From positions 62,001 through 126,000 of the forward strand of contig NZ_VFVL01000001.1 in the NCBI RefSeq assembly GCF_006442815.1: a DNA stretch of 64,000 bases. The letters run 5' to 3'. The translations under genes were made by a program, and so were the position numbers. Positions within the stretch are counted from its first letter, which is position 1. Each line of letters begins with the position of its first letter. The stretch is from Mesorhizobium sp. B2-4-3 (GTDB lineage: Bacteria; Pseudomonadota; Alphaproteobacteria; Rhizobiales; Rhizobiaceae). The notes under the pieces are model-generated. The model saw nothing but the letters and a program-made list of their open reading frames with translations. It did not search any database and was not told where the DNA came from. Below, in pieces: positions 53,948 to 62,100 of the stretch.

Positions 53948-54834
53948 GCACGGTTTCCGCGACCGCCGCACGAGGCCAGTCCGCTCGCCGCCTGCGCATC
54001 GATGGGTGGCGATGGGGCGGCCGTTTCTTCCTGGTGTTCATGCTGCTTTACACCGCCTTGCCAATGATCTGGATGTTGCTCACCTCGATCAAGTCCGGCT
54101 TCGCGGCGATGCAGTTTCCGCCGCAGTGGTGGCCCGACCAGCCTACCCTTGCCAGCTACCAGAAGCTGCTCGACCCGCAGAACAGCGTCGGCCAGGATTT
54201 CCTGCGCTTCTTCTGGAACAGTCTCATCGTCTCGACCGCCACCACCATCCTTTCGGTGATCGTGGCGGTCCCCGCGGCCTACGCATTCTCGCGCTTCACC
54301 TTCCCGGGCCGGAACTTCCTGTTCTTCGCCGTCCTGCTGCGCAACATGTTTCCGGCGGTGATCTTCCTCGTGCCGCTCTTCATCCTGATGCGCGCGATCG
54401 GGCTGGTGAACACGCACGGCTCGCTTGTTCTCACCTACCTCACCTTCGGCCTGCCGCTGGCGATCTGGCTGTTGAAGGGCTTCTACGACAACATCCCGGT
54501 GCAGCTCGAGCAGGCGGCGCGCATCGACGGCGCAACGCGCTTCCAGGCCTTCGTCCTGATCGTGATGCCGCTCTCGACGCCGGGCATCATCGCCACCGCG
54601 ATCTATTCCTTCATCGGCGCCTGGAACGAGTACATCTACGCCTACACTTTCCTCTCCAAGAACGAACAGCTGACGCTGCCGGTCGGCATCCAGCGCTTCT
54701 TCTCGGAGAACACGACGGACTTTCCGGGCCTGATGGCCGCTAGCTTCATGATGAGCGTGCCCGTCGTGGTGCTGTTCCTCCTCCTGCAACGATATTTTGT
54801 GCGCGCCCTCACGGAAGGCGCCGTGAAGCACTAG
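53944..54834 (+). CDS. CUT1 sugar ABC transporter permease (MalG/UgpE-like)
   Basis: 296 residues, six membrane segments. VQLEQAARIDGATRFQAFVL is the EAA loop, and WNEYIYAYTFLSKNEQLTLP the conserved periplasmic stretch of MalG-type proteins. The start overlaps the MalF-like gene by ATGA, and the ATPase starts 9 bp after its stop. Confidence 0.91.
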   Translation: MSTVSATAARGQSARRLRIDGWRWGGRFFLVFMLLYTALPMIWMLLTSIKSGFAAMQFPPQWWPDQPTLASYQKLLDPQNSVGQDFLRFFWNSLIVSTATTILSVIVAVPAAYAFSRFTFPGRNFLFFAVLLRNMFPAVIFLVPLFILMRAIGLVNTHGSLVLTYLTFGLPLAIWLLKGFYDNIPVQLEQAARIDGATRFQAFVLIVMPLSTPGIIATAIYSFIGAWNEYIYAYTFLSKNEQLTLPVGIQRFFSENTTDFPGLMAASFMMSVPVVVLFLLLQRYFVRALTEGAVKH

Positions 54835-54843
54835 GAGCTGCCG

Positions 54844-55941
54844 ATGGCCCATGTGGTCCTCAAAGACCTCGTCAAGACCTATGGCAGCTTCAAGGCCGTC
54901 AACGAGGTTTCGCTGACGGTCAATGACGGCGAGTTCGTCGCGCTCGTCGGCCCTTCGGGTTGCGGCAAGACGACCACGCTCAATCTCGTCGCGGGGCTGA
55001 TCCCGATCAGCTCTGGCGACATCCTGATCGGCGACCGGGTGGTCAACGATCTCGACCCCAAGGACCGGGACATCGCGATGGTGTTCCAGAACTACGCGCT
55101 CTATCCGCAGAAGTCGGTCTATATGAATCTCGCCTTCCCGCTGCAGATGCGCAAACTGCCCAAGGACGAGATCGACAGGAAGGTGAGGGAAGCGGCGCGT
55201 GTGCTCGACATGACGCAGCTGCTCGAGCGCAAGCCGCGCGAGCTCTCGGGCGGGCAACAGCAGCGCGTGGCGCTCGGCCGCGCCCTGGTGCGAGATCCGG
55301 CAGTGTTCCTGATGGACGAACCGCTCTCCAACCTCGACGCAAAGCTGCGCGTGCAGATGCGGTCCGAGATCAAGCGGTTCCATCAGGACCTCAAGGCGAC
55401 GATCATCTATGTGACGCACGACCAGCTCGAGGCCGTGACCATGGCCGACAGGATGGCGGTGATGAACGGCGGGTATCTGCAACAATATGATTCGCCGGCG
55501 CAGGTTTTCGCCCATCCCGTCAACATGTTCGTCGCGAGCTTTGTCGGCAGCCCGGCGATGAGCCTCATTCCGCTGGAGGCATCGACGGCAAACGGCAGCA
55601 CCGTTCTGACAAGCGCGGAAGGCTGGAACCTCGAGCTGTCGCAAAGCAACGCGCGCAAGGTGCAGAGCGCGACCACCAGCAAGATCGTGCTCGGCGCGCG
55701 GCACTCGACGATCAAGCTGCACAAGAGCTCCGTCCCCGGCGCCATTCCGGCCAAGGCCTATACGGTGGAACCGACCGGAGACGTCACCTTCGTGCAAGCG
55801 TTCCTCTCCGGCGCCATCGTCAACATCAGCGTGTCCCCCAGCGTCGCCGTCAAACCTGATGAGCAGATCTGGCTCGAATTCGACCAGGAACGCATGCACC
55901 TGTTTGACGGCGAAACTGAAATGGCTCTCGAAGCCTACTGA
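54844..55941 (+). CDS. CUT1 sugar ABC transporter ATP-binding protein (UgpC/MsmX type)
   Basis: 365 residues. Walker [11 protein letters not shown] (about 36-45), signature ELSGGQQQRVALGRA, Walker [16 protein letters not shown] and the H-loop IYVTHDQLEAVTMADR. The C-terminal OB/TOBE region from about residue 240 is typical but rather diverged. Ribosome-binding site AGGAGCTGCCG precedes the ATG. A dehydratase gene follows at 27 bp. Confidence 0.92.
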   Translation: MAHVVLKDLVKTYGSFKAVNEVSLTVNDGEFVALVGPSGCGKTTTLNLVAGLIPISSGDILIGDRVVNDLDPKDRDIAMVFQNYALYPQKSVYMNLAFPLQMRKLPKDEIDRKVREAARVLDMTQLLERKPRELSGGQQQRVALGRALVRDPAVFLMDEPLSNLDAKLRVQMRSEIKRFHQDLKATIIYVTHDQLEAVTMADRMAVMNGGYLQQYDSPAQVFAHPVNMFVASFVGSPAMSLIPLEASTANGSTVLTSAEGWNLELSQSNARKVQSATTSKIVLGARHSTIKLHKSSVPGAIPAKAYTVEPTGDVTFVQAFLSGAIVNISVSPSVAVKPDEQIWLEFDQERMHLFDGETEMALEAY

Positions 55942-55968
55942 AACAAGGCGGATGCGTGTGGGACGTGG

Positions 55969-57132
55969 ATGACGACAAAGCTTAAGATCACCGCGATCAA
56001 GCCCTATCCGGTGTGGGTAGGAATCCGTAACCAGATGCTCGTCAAGGTCGAGACCGACCAGGGCATCTTCGGCTGGGGCGAGAGCGGCTTGAGCGGCCGC
56101 GAGAAGGCCGTGGCGGGCGCGGTCGAGCACTATCGCGAGTTTCTCATCGGCCGCGACGCCATGCAGATCGGCCGGATCTGGCAAGAGCTTTATCGCAGCC
56201 AGTACTTCGAAGGCGGGCGCGTTCTGCAGGCGGCGATCTCCGCCATCGACATCGCCCTTCACGACATCAAGGGCAAGGCGCTCGGAGTGCCGGTCTATGA
56301 TTTGCTCGGCGGCAAGCAGCGCGATCGCATTCCCACATTCGCCTCGACCGGAGACGAGGCCGAGAGCGATACCGCCATCGAACGAGCCGGCGAATTGCGC
56401 GCGCAGGGTTGGCAGGCGATCCGCTTCTTCCCTACGGGACAAAGCAGCAAGGACATCTTTGAGCCGCGCGTATCGATCGGCGCGACCGCCGGCATGCTGA
56501 ATAAGGCGCGTGAGGCGTTGGGCGACGAAGTCGTGCTTGGCATCGACTATCACCATAGGCTGTCAGTGGCCGAGGCGGCGAGCTTCTGCAACAAGCTCGG
56601 CCGCGGCGTGCTGGATTTCCTCGAGGAACCAATACGCGACGAGACGCCGGAGGCCTACGAGACCCTGCGCAGGATGACAGACATCCCGTTCGCCATCGGC
56701 GAGGAATTTGCCAGCAAGTGGCAGTTCCTGCCCTACATTGAGCGTGGCATCCACCAGTTCAACCGGCTCGACGTCTGCAATGTCGGCGGGCTCACCGAAG
56801 CGATGAAAGTCGCTGGCTGGAGCGAGGCGCATTATGTCGACTTGATGCCGCACAACCCGCTTGGTCCGGTGTGCACAGCCGCGACCGTGCATCTCGCGGC
56901 TGCGGTGCCCAACTTCGCCTGGCTCGAGACCAGGGCGCCCGAAAGGAAGCTGGGCTTCGACAATTCCGAGTTCTTCCCCGTGCAGCCGCGGCTGGACGGC
57001 ACCCATTACCCGGTCGGCGATCTGCCGGGCCTCGGCGTCGAGGTCAACGAGGCGGCGATCCAGGCGCAGAGTTTTCGCTTCTGGGAAGCGCCGCATCTCA
57101 AGCGCCGCGACGGTTCCGTCACCAACTGGTAA
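55969..57132 (+). CDS. Galactonate-dehydratase-like enolase-superfamily enzyme, transporter-linked
   Basis: 387 residues. Mg ligands D193, E219 (FLEEP) and E245 (AIGEEF); D-x-H motif GIDYHHRLS (H195); second histidine in LMPHNPLGP. The lysine motif common in the superfamily is replaced by AIRFFPTG, so one basic residue is arginine and the second is missing. These are the marks of galactonate- or related aldonate dehydratases. It is cotranscribed with the CUT1 transporter before it and the RraA gene behind it, suggesting uptake, dehydration and cleavage of one acid sugar. Confidence 0.87.
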   Translation: MTTKLKITAIKPYPVWVGIRNQMLVKVETDQGIFGWGESGLSGREKAVAGAVEHYREFLIGRDAMQIGRIWQELYRSQYFEGGRVLQAAISAIDIALHDIKGKALGVPVYDLLGGKQRDRIPTFASTGDEAESDTAIERAGELRAQGWQAIRFFPTGQSSKDIFEPRVSIGATAGMLNKAREALGDEVVLGIDYHHRLSVAEAASFCNKLGRGVLDFLEEPIRDETPEAYETLRRMTDIPFAIGEEFASKWQFLPYIERGIHQFNRLDVCNVGGLTEAMKVAGWSEAHYVDLMPHNPLGPVCTAATVHLAAAVPNFAWLETRAPERKLGFDNSEFFPVQPRLDGTHYPVGDLPGLGVEVNEAAIQAQSFRFWEAPHLKRRDGSVTNW

Positions 57133-57158
57133 TTCAATTCATTCGGAGTCCATCTGTC

Positions 57159-57893
57159 ATGACGCATACCCCCGACATCACCCGGCCGGCCAAGGACCTG
57201 ATCGACGCGCTGAAGGAGATCGGCGCTGCGACAGTGGCCGGCACGCTTGGTCACATGGGCTTCCGCAGTCCGCACATGGTCGGCCCGGTCGCGCAGATCC
57301 GTGGCAAATCGATCGTCGGACCAGCATTGACGCTGCAGTTTCTGCCGCAGCGGCCCGACCTCTTCAACGAGGGGGAATATGCCGATCCGGAGACACAACT
57401 GCACCGGCACGTGCTCTATCACGCGCAGGAGGGCGATGTGGTCGTGGTGGACGCGCGCGGCGACATGAGGTCGGGCGTCTTCGGCGATATGATGTCGACC
57501 TATTTCAAGGGCAGAGGCGGCGCCGGCATCGTCATCGACGGATGCATGCGCGACCGGCCCAATGTCGAGAAGCTCGACCTGCCGCTATGGCTGCGCGGCT
57601 GGACGCCCAACTATCATGTCCAGACCAGCATCTATCCCAATGCCGTCAACGTCCCGATTGCGTGCGGCGGTGTCACGGTGATCCCTGGCGACATCATCGT
57701 CGCCGACGATGATGGCGCGGTGGTGGTCCCCGTCTCGATGGCGCCCATGGTGATCGAAGAGGCGCACAAGCATCACGAATGGGAAGAGTTCTCACGCGAG
57801 AAGCTCATGCAGGGTGCGCCCTTGCAGCGTTATTATCCCCTGCACGACGATGCTCGCGGCGAGTACGAGGAATGGCGCAAAACAAGGCGTTAG
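57159..57893 (+). CDS. RraA-family protein (possible keto-acid aldolase)
   Basis: 244 residues. VGPALTLQFLPQRPDLFNEG, HRHVLYHAQEGDVVVVDARG, VIDGCMRDR and PGDIIVADDDGAVVVP match the protein at 37731-38486 block by block; both are clearly paralogues. The Arg/Asp pair of DGCMRD that binds metal and substrate in 4-hydroxy-4-methyl-2-oxoglutarate aldolase is kept. It is 26 bp after the dehydratase, ideally placed to cleave a keto-deoxy acid into pyruvate and an aldehyde, although that reaction is not shown for this subgroup. Confidence 0.8.
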   Translation: MTHTPDITRPAKDLIDALKEIGAATVAGTLGHMGFRSPHMVGPVAQIRGKSIVGPALTLQFLPQRPDLFNEGEYADPETQLHRHVLYHAQEGDVVVVDARGDMRSGVFGDMMSTYFKGRGGAGIVIDGCMRDRPNVEKLDLPLWLRGWTPNYHVQTSIYPNAVNVPIACGGVTVIPGDIIVADDDGAVVVPVSMAPMVIEEAHKHHEWEEFSREKLMQGAPLQRYYPLHDDARGEYEEWRKTRR

Positions 57894-58193
57894 CCGCTAC
57901 TGCAATACAGGCCGACAGTCGGCCGAACGACACCCTCAACCGGCCACGCGCTGCCGCTCCTCAGGGTAGTCATACGATCGCCAGCCGGATGCGCCGCTTC
58001 GCTGGCCCGCCAACTCGGAATGATCCCAATATCCAAAACTATCGGCACCCTACCCCAACGGGGGTATATACCCCGGCGATATGCTCCCTGAAAGTAGTCT
58101 CATGGAGATTGAGGGGTATGCGCGATAACTGGTCGATCTGGAACCAAGACTGCGACGTCGCTCTGTCATTCATGGATTTGAGAGGCACGATCG
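57894..58193. promoter_or_regulatory. Intergenic region with a GGGGTATATACCCC palindrome
   Basis: 300 bp without a convincing gene. GGGGTATATACCCC (58061-58074) is a perfect 14-base palindrome, preceded by the small hairpin CCCCAACGGGG (58053-58063) that overlaps it. The next gene begins 119 bp further, so this may be an operator or promoter for it. No regulator is assigned. Confidence 0.4.
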
Positions 58194-60281
58194 ATGCGCC
58201 GCTTGGTTGATCATGGAGCGATGAGCGCGGTCGGCTATGCCACACCCTGGAGCGTAAGGCCCGGCCAGCGGGTGGAACTTGGCCTCTCCTGCAGCCGGTC
58301 GGTAGAGAGCGTGCGGATATGTCGGCTGGACACGCAAGCCGCGGACTTTGTGAATTGGCCAATCGAGGCGACATCCGAGCCGGACGCGCATCGCAGCTTC
58401 GATCATGGATCGTACCTTCGCCTGCGTGCCGAGGAGCTTGCAAAGGCGCCGGCCGTCAAGGGCATCCGCTTCGAGCTGCTTCTCACCCGCAACATGGGGC
58501 CGCGCACGATCCTGGAAGCGGGATCCTTTCTGCTGAGCCTTCGCGATGGGGCGATCGCCTTGGAGATGCGCAACGATCGTCTGTTCACCGCGGCGGTTCC
58601 GCAAGGGGTTTGGCTGACCGTCGAGCTCGGTGTGAATGTGGACGAGCCGTTCTTCAAGCTGAAATCTCACGACCTCCTCGCCCCTTACGAGTTCAAGCGG
58701 CGATTGCGCGACGCCGAATGGCCTCCGCAAGGGCCCGACATCCTCTTCGGAGCGAGCGGCTCTCGAAGCGAGCTGACGCTCAATGCGAGATTTGCGGCTA
58801 TTCGGCTGGAGACTTCTCAGGGACCAATCGCCTGGGATTTCCCGACTCTGCTGCCGGCGGGACCGATCCTGTCTTCAGGCGGACCGGTTCCGCTGGCGCT
58901 CGATGTGGTCAATCAGCCCACATTCTGCGTGACATCGGCGCGCTGGGATGGATCGAGCTTCGACCCGCGGCTCGTACCTTCGCACTACGATGCCATCCAT
59001 TGCCATGACGATGACATGGGACCGCTCCAGTGGCCTGCTTCCCATCGCGCCGGGGTGCCCGAGGATGCGAAGCCGGGTGTATACGCATTCCAGGTGGAAT
59101 GGGACGGCGGCTACGAGCGCATCGTGTTCTTCGTCACCTCCGCGCGTGCATCGTCACCGCTGCTTTATCTGCTGCCGACCGCGACCTATCTCGCTTACGC
59201 GGACGAGTATCTCCCCGACCATCTCTATGAATGGAAGTGCGACGACCGCGGACACCGCTTTGCCATCGCAAACAGCCTCAGGTCGCTCTACGACTACCAC
59301 TCCGATCTCAGCGGCGTGTCGATCTGCTCCTATCGCAAACCCAAGGCGACATTGCGGGACGACTACAACTACCCCCTGTGCGGCTGCCCTCACAACCTGC
59401 CGGTCGATCTGCATTTCCTCAGATTCTGCAACGAGAACGGCATAGCGCTCGACATCGTCACCGATCACGATCTGCATCGGCAGGGGATCGAAGCTCTCCG
59501 CTGGCATCGGGCCGTCGTGACCGGAAGCCATCCGGAATACATGTCGACCGAGATGGAAGGGGCACTGCGGCAATTTGCGGCCGAGGGCGGCAGCATTGCC
59601 TATCTCGGCGGAAACGGCTTTGCCGGAACGGTCGCCTTCAAGGACGAACTGATGGAATTGCGCCGTTCGCCCCTGGAATCGGGCCGCACATGGGACGGTC
59701 CGATCAGCGAACAATACCTGTCGATAACCAACGAGCCTGGCGGCCACCTTCGCTCTCGCGGCCGGGGCGAGTTTTCGCTGGTCGGCGGCGCGATTTCGCT
59801 GATGGGTTTCGACGGCGCGCGCCCGTTCACGCGAACGCTCGAAAGCCACGCGCCGGAATGCGCATGGCTGTTTGAAGGCATCGAGGACGAAACCTTCGGT
59901 TCGGAAGGCATCGTATTGGGTGCTGCCGCGGGTTACGAGGTGGATGCGACGAACCCGGCCTTGGGCACGTCGGCCGACACCATCGTGATCGCCCGCGCGA
60001 CGGACTTTCCAGCCGGCTTCTTTCAGGATACCTCGCGCTGGTACGAGGGCGGGGATGAAGAACGCGCCGGCCGTCGCTGCGCTGAAATGACCTTACGAAA
60101 TCTTGCTGCGGGTGGCCTGATCTTCTCAGCAAGTTCGGTCGCCTGGTGCGGCGCGCTGCCTGCCGGCAAAGCAATGAACGATGTGGGGAGGATCACCCTA
60201 AACCTGCTCAACCATCTCTCGGCACGACAAAACAGGAGGCCAACTCCGACGCCGGGCGATCAACCTCATGAGGAGAACTGA
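58194..60281 (+). CDS. N,N-dimethylformamidase large-subunit-like protein
   Basis: 695 residues, no signal peptide. The C-terminal half contains VVTGSHPEYMSTEMEGALRQ and GGSIAYLGGNGF, which I recognise from the large subunit of N,N-dimethylformamidase, plus LLPTATYLAYADEYL and the cysteine-rich PLCGCPHNLP; the N-terminal third looks like a lectin-type beta sandwich. DMFase hydrolyses dimethylformamide with a small helper subunit, but no such gene is visible here, so a different amide may be the substrate. ATG 58194 has GAGAGG 8 bp upstream; ATG 58221 is an alternative. Its end overlaps a broken transporter gene. Confidence 0.75.
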   Translation: MRRLVDHGAMSAVGYATPWSVRPGQRVELGLSCSRSVESVRICRLDTQAADFVNWPIEATSEPDAHRSFDHGSYLRLRAEELAKAPAVKGIRFELLLTRNMGPRTILEAGSFLLSLRDGAIALEMRNDRLFTAAVPQGVWLTVELGVNVDEPFFKLKSHDLLAPYEFKRRLRDAEWPPQGPDILFGASGSRSELTLNARFAAIRLETSQGPIAWDFPTLLPAGPILSSGGPVPLALDVVNQPTFCVTSARWDGSSFDPRLVPSHYDAIHCHDDDMGPLQWPASHRAGVPEDAKPGVYAFQVEWDGGYERIVFFVTSARASSPLLYLLPTATYLAYADEYLPDHLYEWKCDDRGHRFAIANSLRSLYDYHSDLSGVSICSYRKPKATLRDDYNYPLCGCPHNLPVDLHFLRFCNENGIALDIVTDHDLHRQGIEALRWHRAVVTGSHPEYMSTEMEGALRQFAAEGGSIAYLGGNGFAGTVAFKDELMELRRSPLESGRTWDGPISEQYLSITNEPGGHLRSRGRGEFSLVGGAISLMGFDGARPFTRTLESHAPECAWLFEGIEDETFGSEGIVLGAAAGYEVDATNPALGTSADTIVIARATDFPAGFFQDTSRWYEGGDEERAGRRCAEMTLRNLAAGGLIFSASSVAWCGALPAGKAMNDVGRITLNLLNHLSARQNRRPTPTPGDQPHEEN

Positions 60282-60387
60282 AATCCTGAAGAAATTGGGA
60301 CTGGCAATCACCATTGTCGCAATAGCCATGAGCGCCGCCTGCGCGGATACCATCAAGCTCGGGCTGCAGCCCTGGCTGGGCAAATGA
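60268..60387 (+). pseudogene. Truncated ABC solute-binding-protein gene (NitT/TauT-like)
   Basis: The 39-codon frame begins MRRTEILKKLGLAITIVAIA, continues MSAACADTIKLGLQPWLGK and stops. It is an intact signal peptide followed by the first strand of a NitT/TauT-type binding protein, which normally runs on for about 300 residues. The ATG overlaps the DMFase-like gene by 14 bp, so an amide- or amine-uptake system was once translationally coupled to it. The 145-bp inverted-repeat element begins 26 bp after the stop. Confidence 0.6.
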
Positions 60388-60413
60388 ACTTGGCTAACCG
60401 GAGGAAGAAATTA

Positions 60414-60558
60414 GTAAGAGGGGCAAAAGTCGTGGCGAAGTTCCCGGATCGCTTGTCGTCGCCGATGAGCCGGCAGCACAAGCGCTTGATATCATTGAAC
60501 TCGTAGCAGTGCGATCGAGTGTGCATCGCCTGCTCGTCACGACTTTTGCCCCTCTTAC
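60414..60558. mobile_element. 145-bp element with perfect 21-bp terminal inverted repeats (MITE-like or IS scar)
   Basis: GTAAGAGGGG and the following 11 bases (60414-60434) are exactly repeated in reverse complement at 60538-60558. The 103-bp interior has no gene. Clear target-site duplication was not found at the flanks. It lies just behind the truncated binding-protein gene, so it is a likely cause or trace of that deletion. Confidence 0.55.
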
Positions 60559-60628
60559 AGATGTGCCGGCGGTATTGATTTTATTGGCTTTTTTCGCGGG
60601 TCAAAGTCGAAGGAGCGGTGCTGCTTCC

Positions 60629-60662
60629 AAAAATGCCCGCGACGGCCTTCGACCGCGGGCAT
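60629..60662 (-). terminator. Rho-independent terminator after the minus-strand binding-protein gene
   Basis: On the minus strand ATGCCCGCG (60662-60654) pairs with CGCGGGCAT (60641-60633) and is followed by five T (60633-60629 region). It lies 25 bp beyond the stop at 60688. Confidence 0.72.
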
Positions 60663-60687
60663 CGAGAGCGTTTCGGGAAACCAGCAG

Positions 60688-62007
60688 TCAAATGTTGGCG
60701 AGCAATTCGTTGACGCGGCTTTCCATGTCGGCAAGTGCGGCATCGACGTCCTTCTGGCCGGTGATTGCAGCGCTCATCTCTTCGCCCACAATGTCCTGGA
60801 TCGCAAACTGGCGCTGCACTGCCGACGGCAGCGGCCTGCCGAGATCGGCGACCGCGGCGATGGTATTGCGATGCGGCAGCGCCTTGAAGGCGTCCGAGGC
60901 GATGATGGCCTTGTAGGCCGGCAGGTGGCCGGTGCGCGACCAGTCGAAGTCATGGTCCGCGAAGAACTTCAGGAACTTGCCGATAGCCGCGGTCTGTTCG
61001 GGTGTGCGGTCCTTCTGCGAGACTGCCCAGGTGTGGCCGTCGGCATATTGCGCGTGGGCGCCGGCAAATAGCTGCGGATACGGGTAAACCGCATAGCCGC
61101 CCTTGTTGAGGGCCGTGCCCTTGGTTTCGGACTGGGCGTTGTTGTCGCCGACAACCCACGTGCCGTTGAGCTGCACGCCACCTCCACCGGCAAGGAAGGC
61201 GTTGATGGCGCCGCCATAGTCGAGGTCCTTGGTGGTGTAGCCCTTGTCGAAGATCGCCTTGTACATCTCGACGATCTTCTTGGCTTCCGGCGTGTTCAGC
61301 TTCACATGCTTTGGATCGGCGAAGAAATCGGAATTCTGCTGGAAGAGATAGGTATAGAGATTGCGCGTGTAGAGCGCGGTCTCATTGGCGAGGTTCTGAA
61401 CGAAGTAAGGCTTGCCGGTCTTCTGCTTGAACTGTTCGGCCTGGGCGAGCAGTTCCTCTGGCGACTTCGGAAGGATCGGCGTGCCGTCGGCATTGACGAG
61501 ATCAGCCTGTTTGAAGAGATCCATGTTGATGTGATAGAGCATCGTCCAGCTGTCGATCGGCAGGCCGTAGATCTTGCCGTCCTTGGTGGCGCCGTTGCGC
61601 GCCGCGTCCGTGAAGGCATCGGGTGTGACGCCGACGGACTTCAACAGATCGTCAAGCGGCATCAACAGCCCCTTGGACTGGTAATCCGAAAGCACGGATT
61701 CATGGATCGTGACGATATCGGGTGCATCGCCCGAAGCGAACTGCGCGGTCAGCTGGTCATAGCCCGGCCATTCCACAGTGCTGACGTTGACGTGAACATC
61801 GGGGTTGTCGGCGTTGAACTTGTTGATCAGCGAGGTGATGATGCCGCATTCGCCTACTGCCTTGGCGACATCGGTGTTGGTGCCGAAATCGGCATCGCAG
61901 GCACCGAAAAAGCGCTGCACGGTCAATTCCGTCGCTGCAAGGCTCGGGCTTGCGAGCATCAGCACGCCCGCGGAGACCGCTGCAAACAGGACTTTCTTCA
62001 TTTTCAT
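60688..62007 (-). CDS. CUT1 sugar ABC transporter, periplasmic solute-binding protein
   Basis: 439 residues with a Sec signal ending near SLA-AT (about residue 25). The mature part begins ELTVQRFFGACDADFGTNTD, an unusual cysteine-bearing opening with a second cysteine at VGECGIITSL, possibly a disulfide; the remainder is a family 1 binding protein. I chose the ATG at 62007, with AGGAGG 7 bp upstream; ATG 62001 is possible. It is the last gene of a minus-strand transporter set, in contrast to the others here where the binding protein leads. Confidence 0.88.
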   Translation of the reverse strand: MKMKKVLFAAVSAGVLMLASPSLAATELTVQRFFGACDADFGTNTDVAKAVGECGIITSLINKFNADNPDVHVNVSTVEWPGYDQLTAQFASGDAPDIVTIHESVLSDYQSKGLLMPLDDLLKSVGVTPDAFTDAARNGATKDGKIYGLPIDSWTMLYHINMDLFKQADLVNADGTPILPKSPEELLAQAEQFKQKTGKPYFVQNLANETALYTRNLYTYLFQQNSDFFADPKHVKLNTPEAKKIVEMYKAIFDKGYTTKDLDYGGAINAFLAGGGGVQLNGTWVVGDNNAQSETKGTALNKGGYAVYPYPQLFAGAHAQYADGHTWAVSQKDRTPEQTAAIGKFLKFFADHDFDWSRTGHLPAYKAIIASDAFKALPHRNTIAAVADLGRPLPSAVQRQFAIQDIVGEEMSAAITGQKDVDAALADMESRVNELLANI

Positions 62008-62100
62008 ATCAGTTCCTCCTACTGAGTCTGCGCCACTCCACGCTGGACTGGCTTCATGCTTCAATCGCTGCGACGCACTCCCCGCCGTCAGGCAATCTCG

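Noticed and set aside
53899-56556. 885-codon open frame on the minus strand opposite a transporter operon
   Set aside because: It mirrors the codons of permease, ATPase and dehydratase genes on the plus strand; composition is Arg/His/Asp-rich with no recognisable domain. High-G+C coding DNA often leaves such antisense frames open.
58061-58074. GGGGTATATACCCC as another apiose-regulon operator
   Set aside because: It contains GGTATA but lacks the CTGGTATRA core and repeat spacing of the four apiose sites.
60414-60558. Inverted-repeat element as a complete insertion sequence
   Set aside because: Only 145 bp long and without any transposase frame or clear target duplication.
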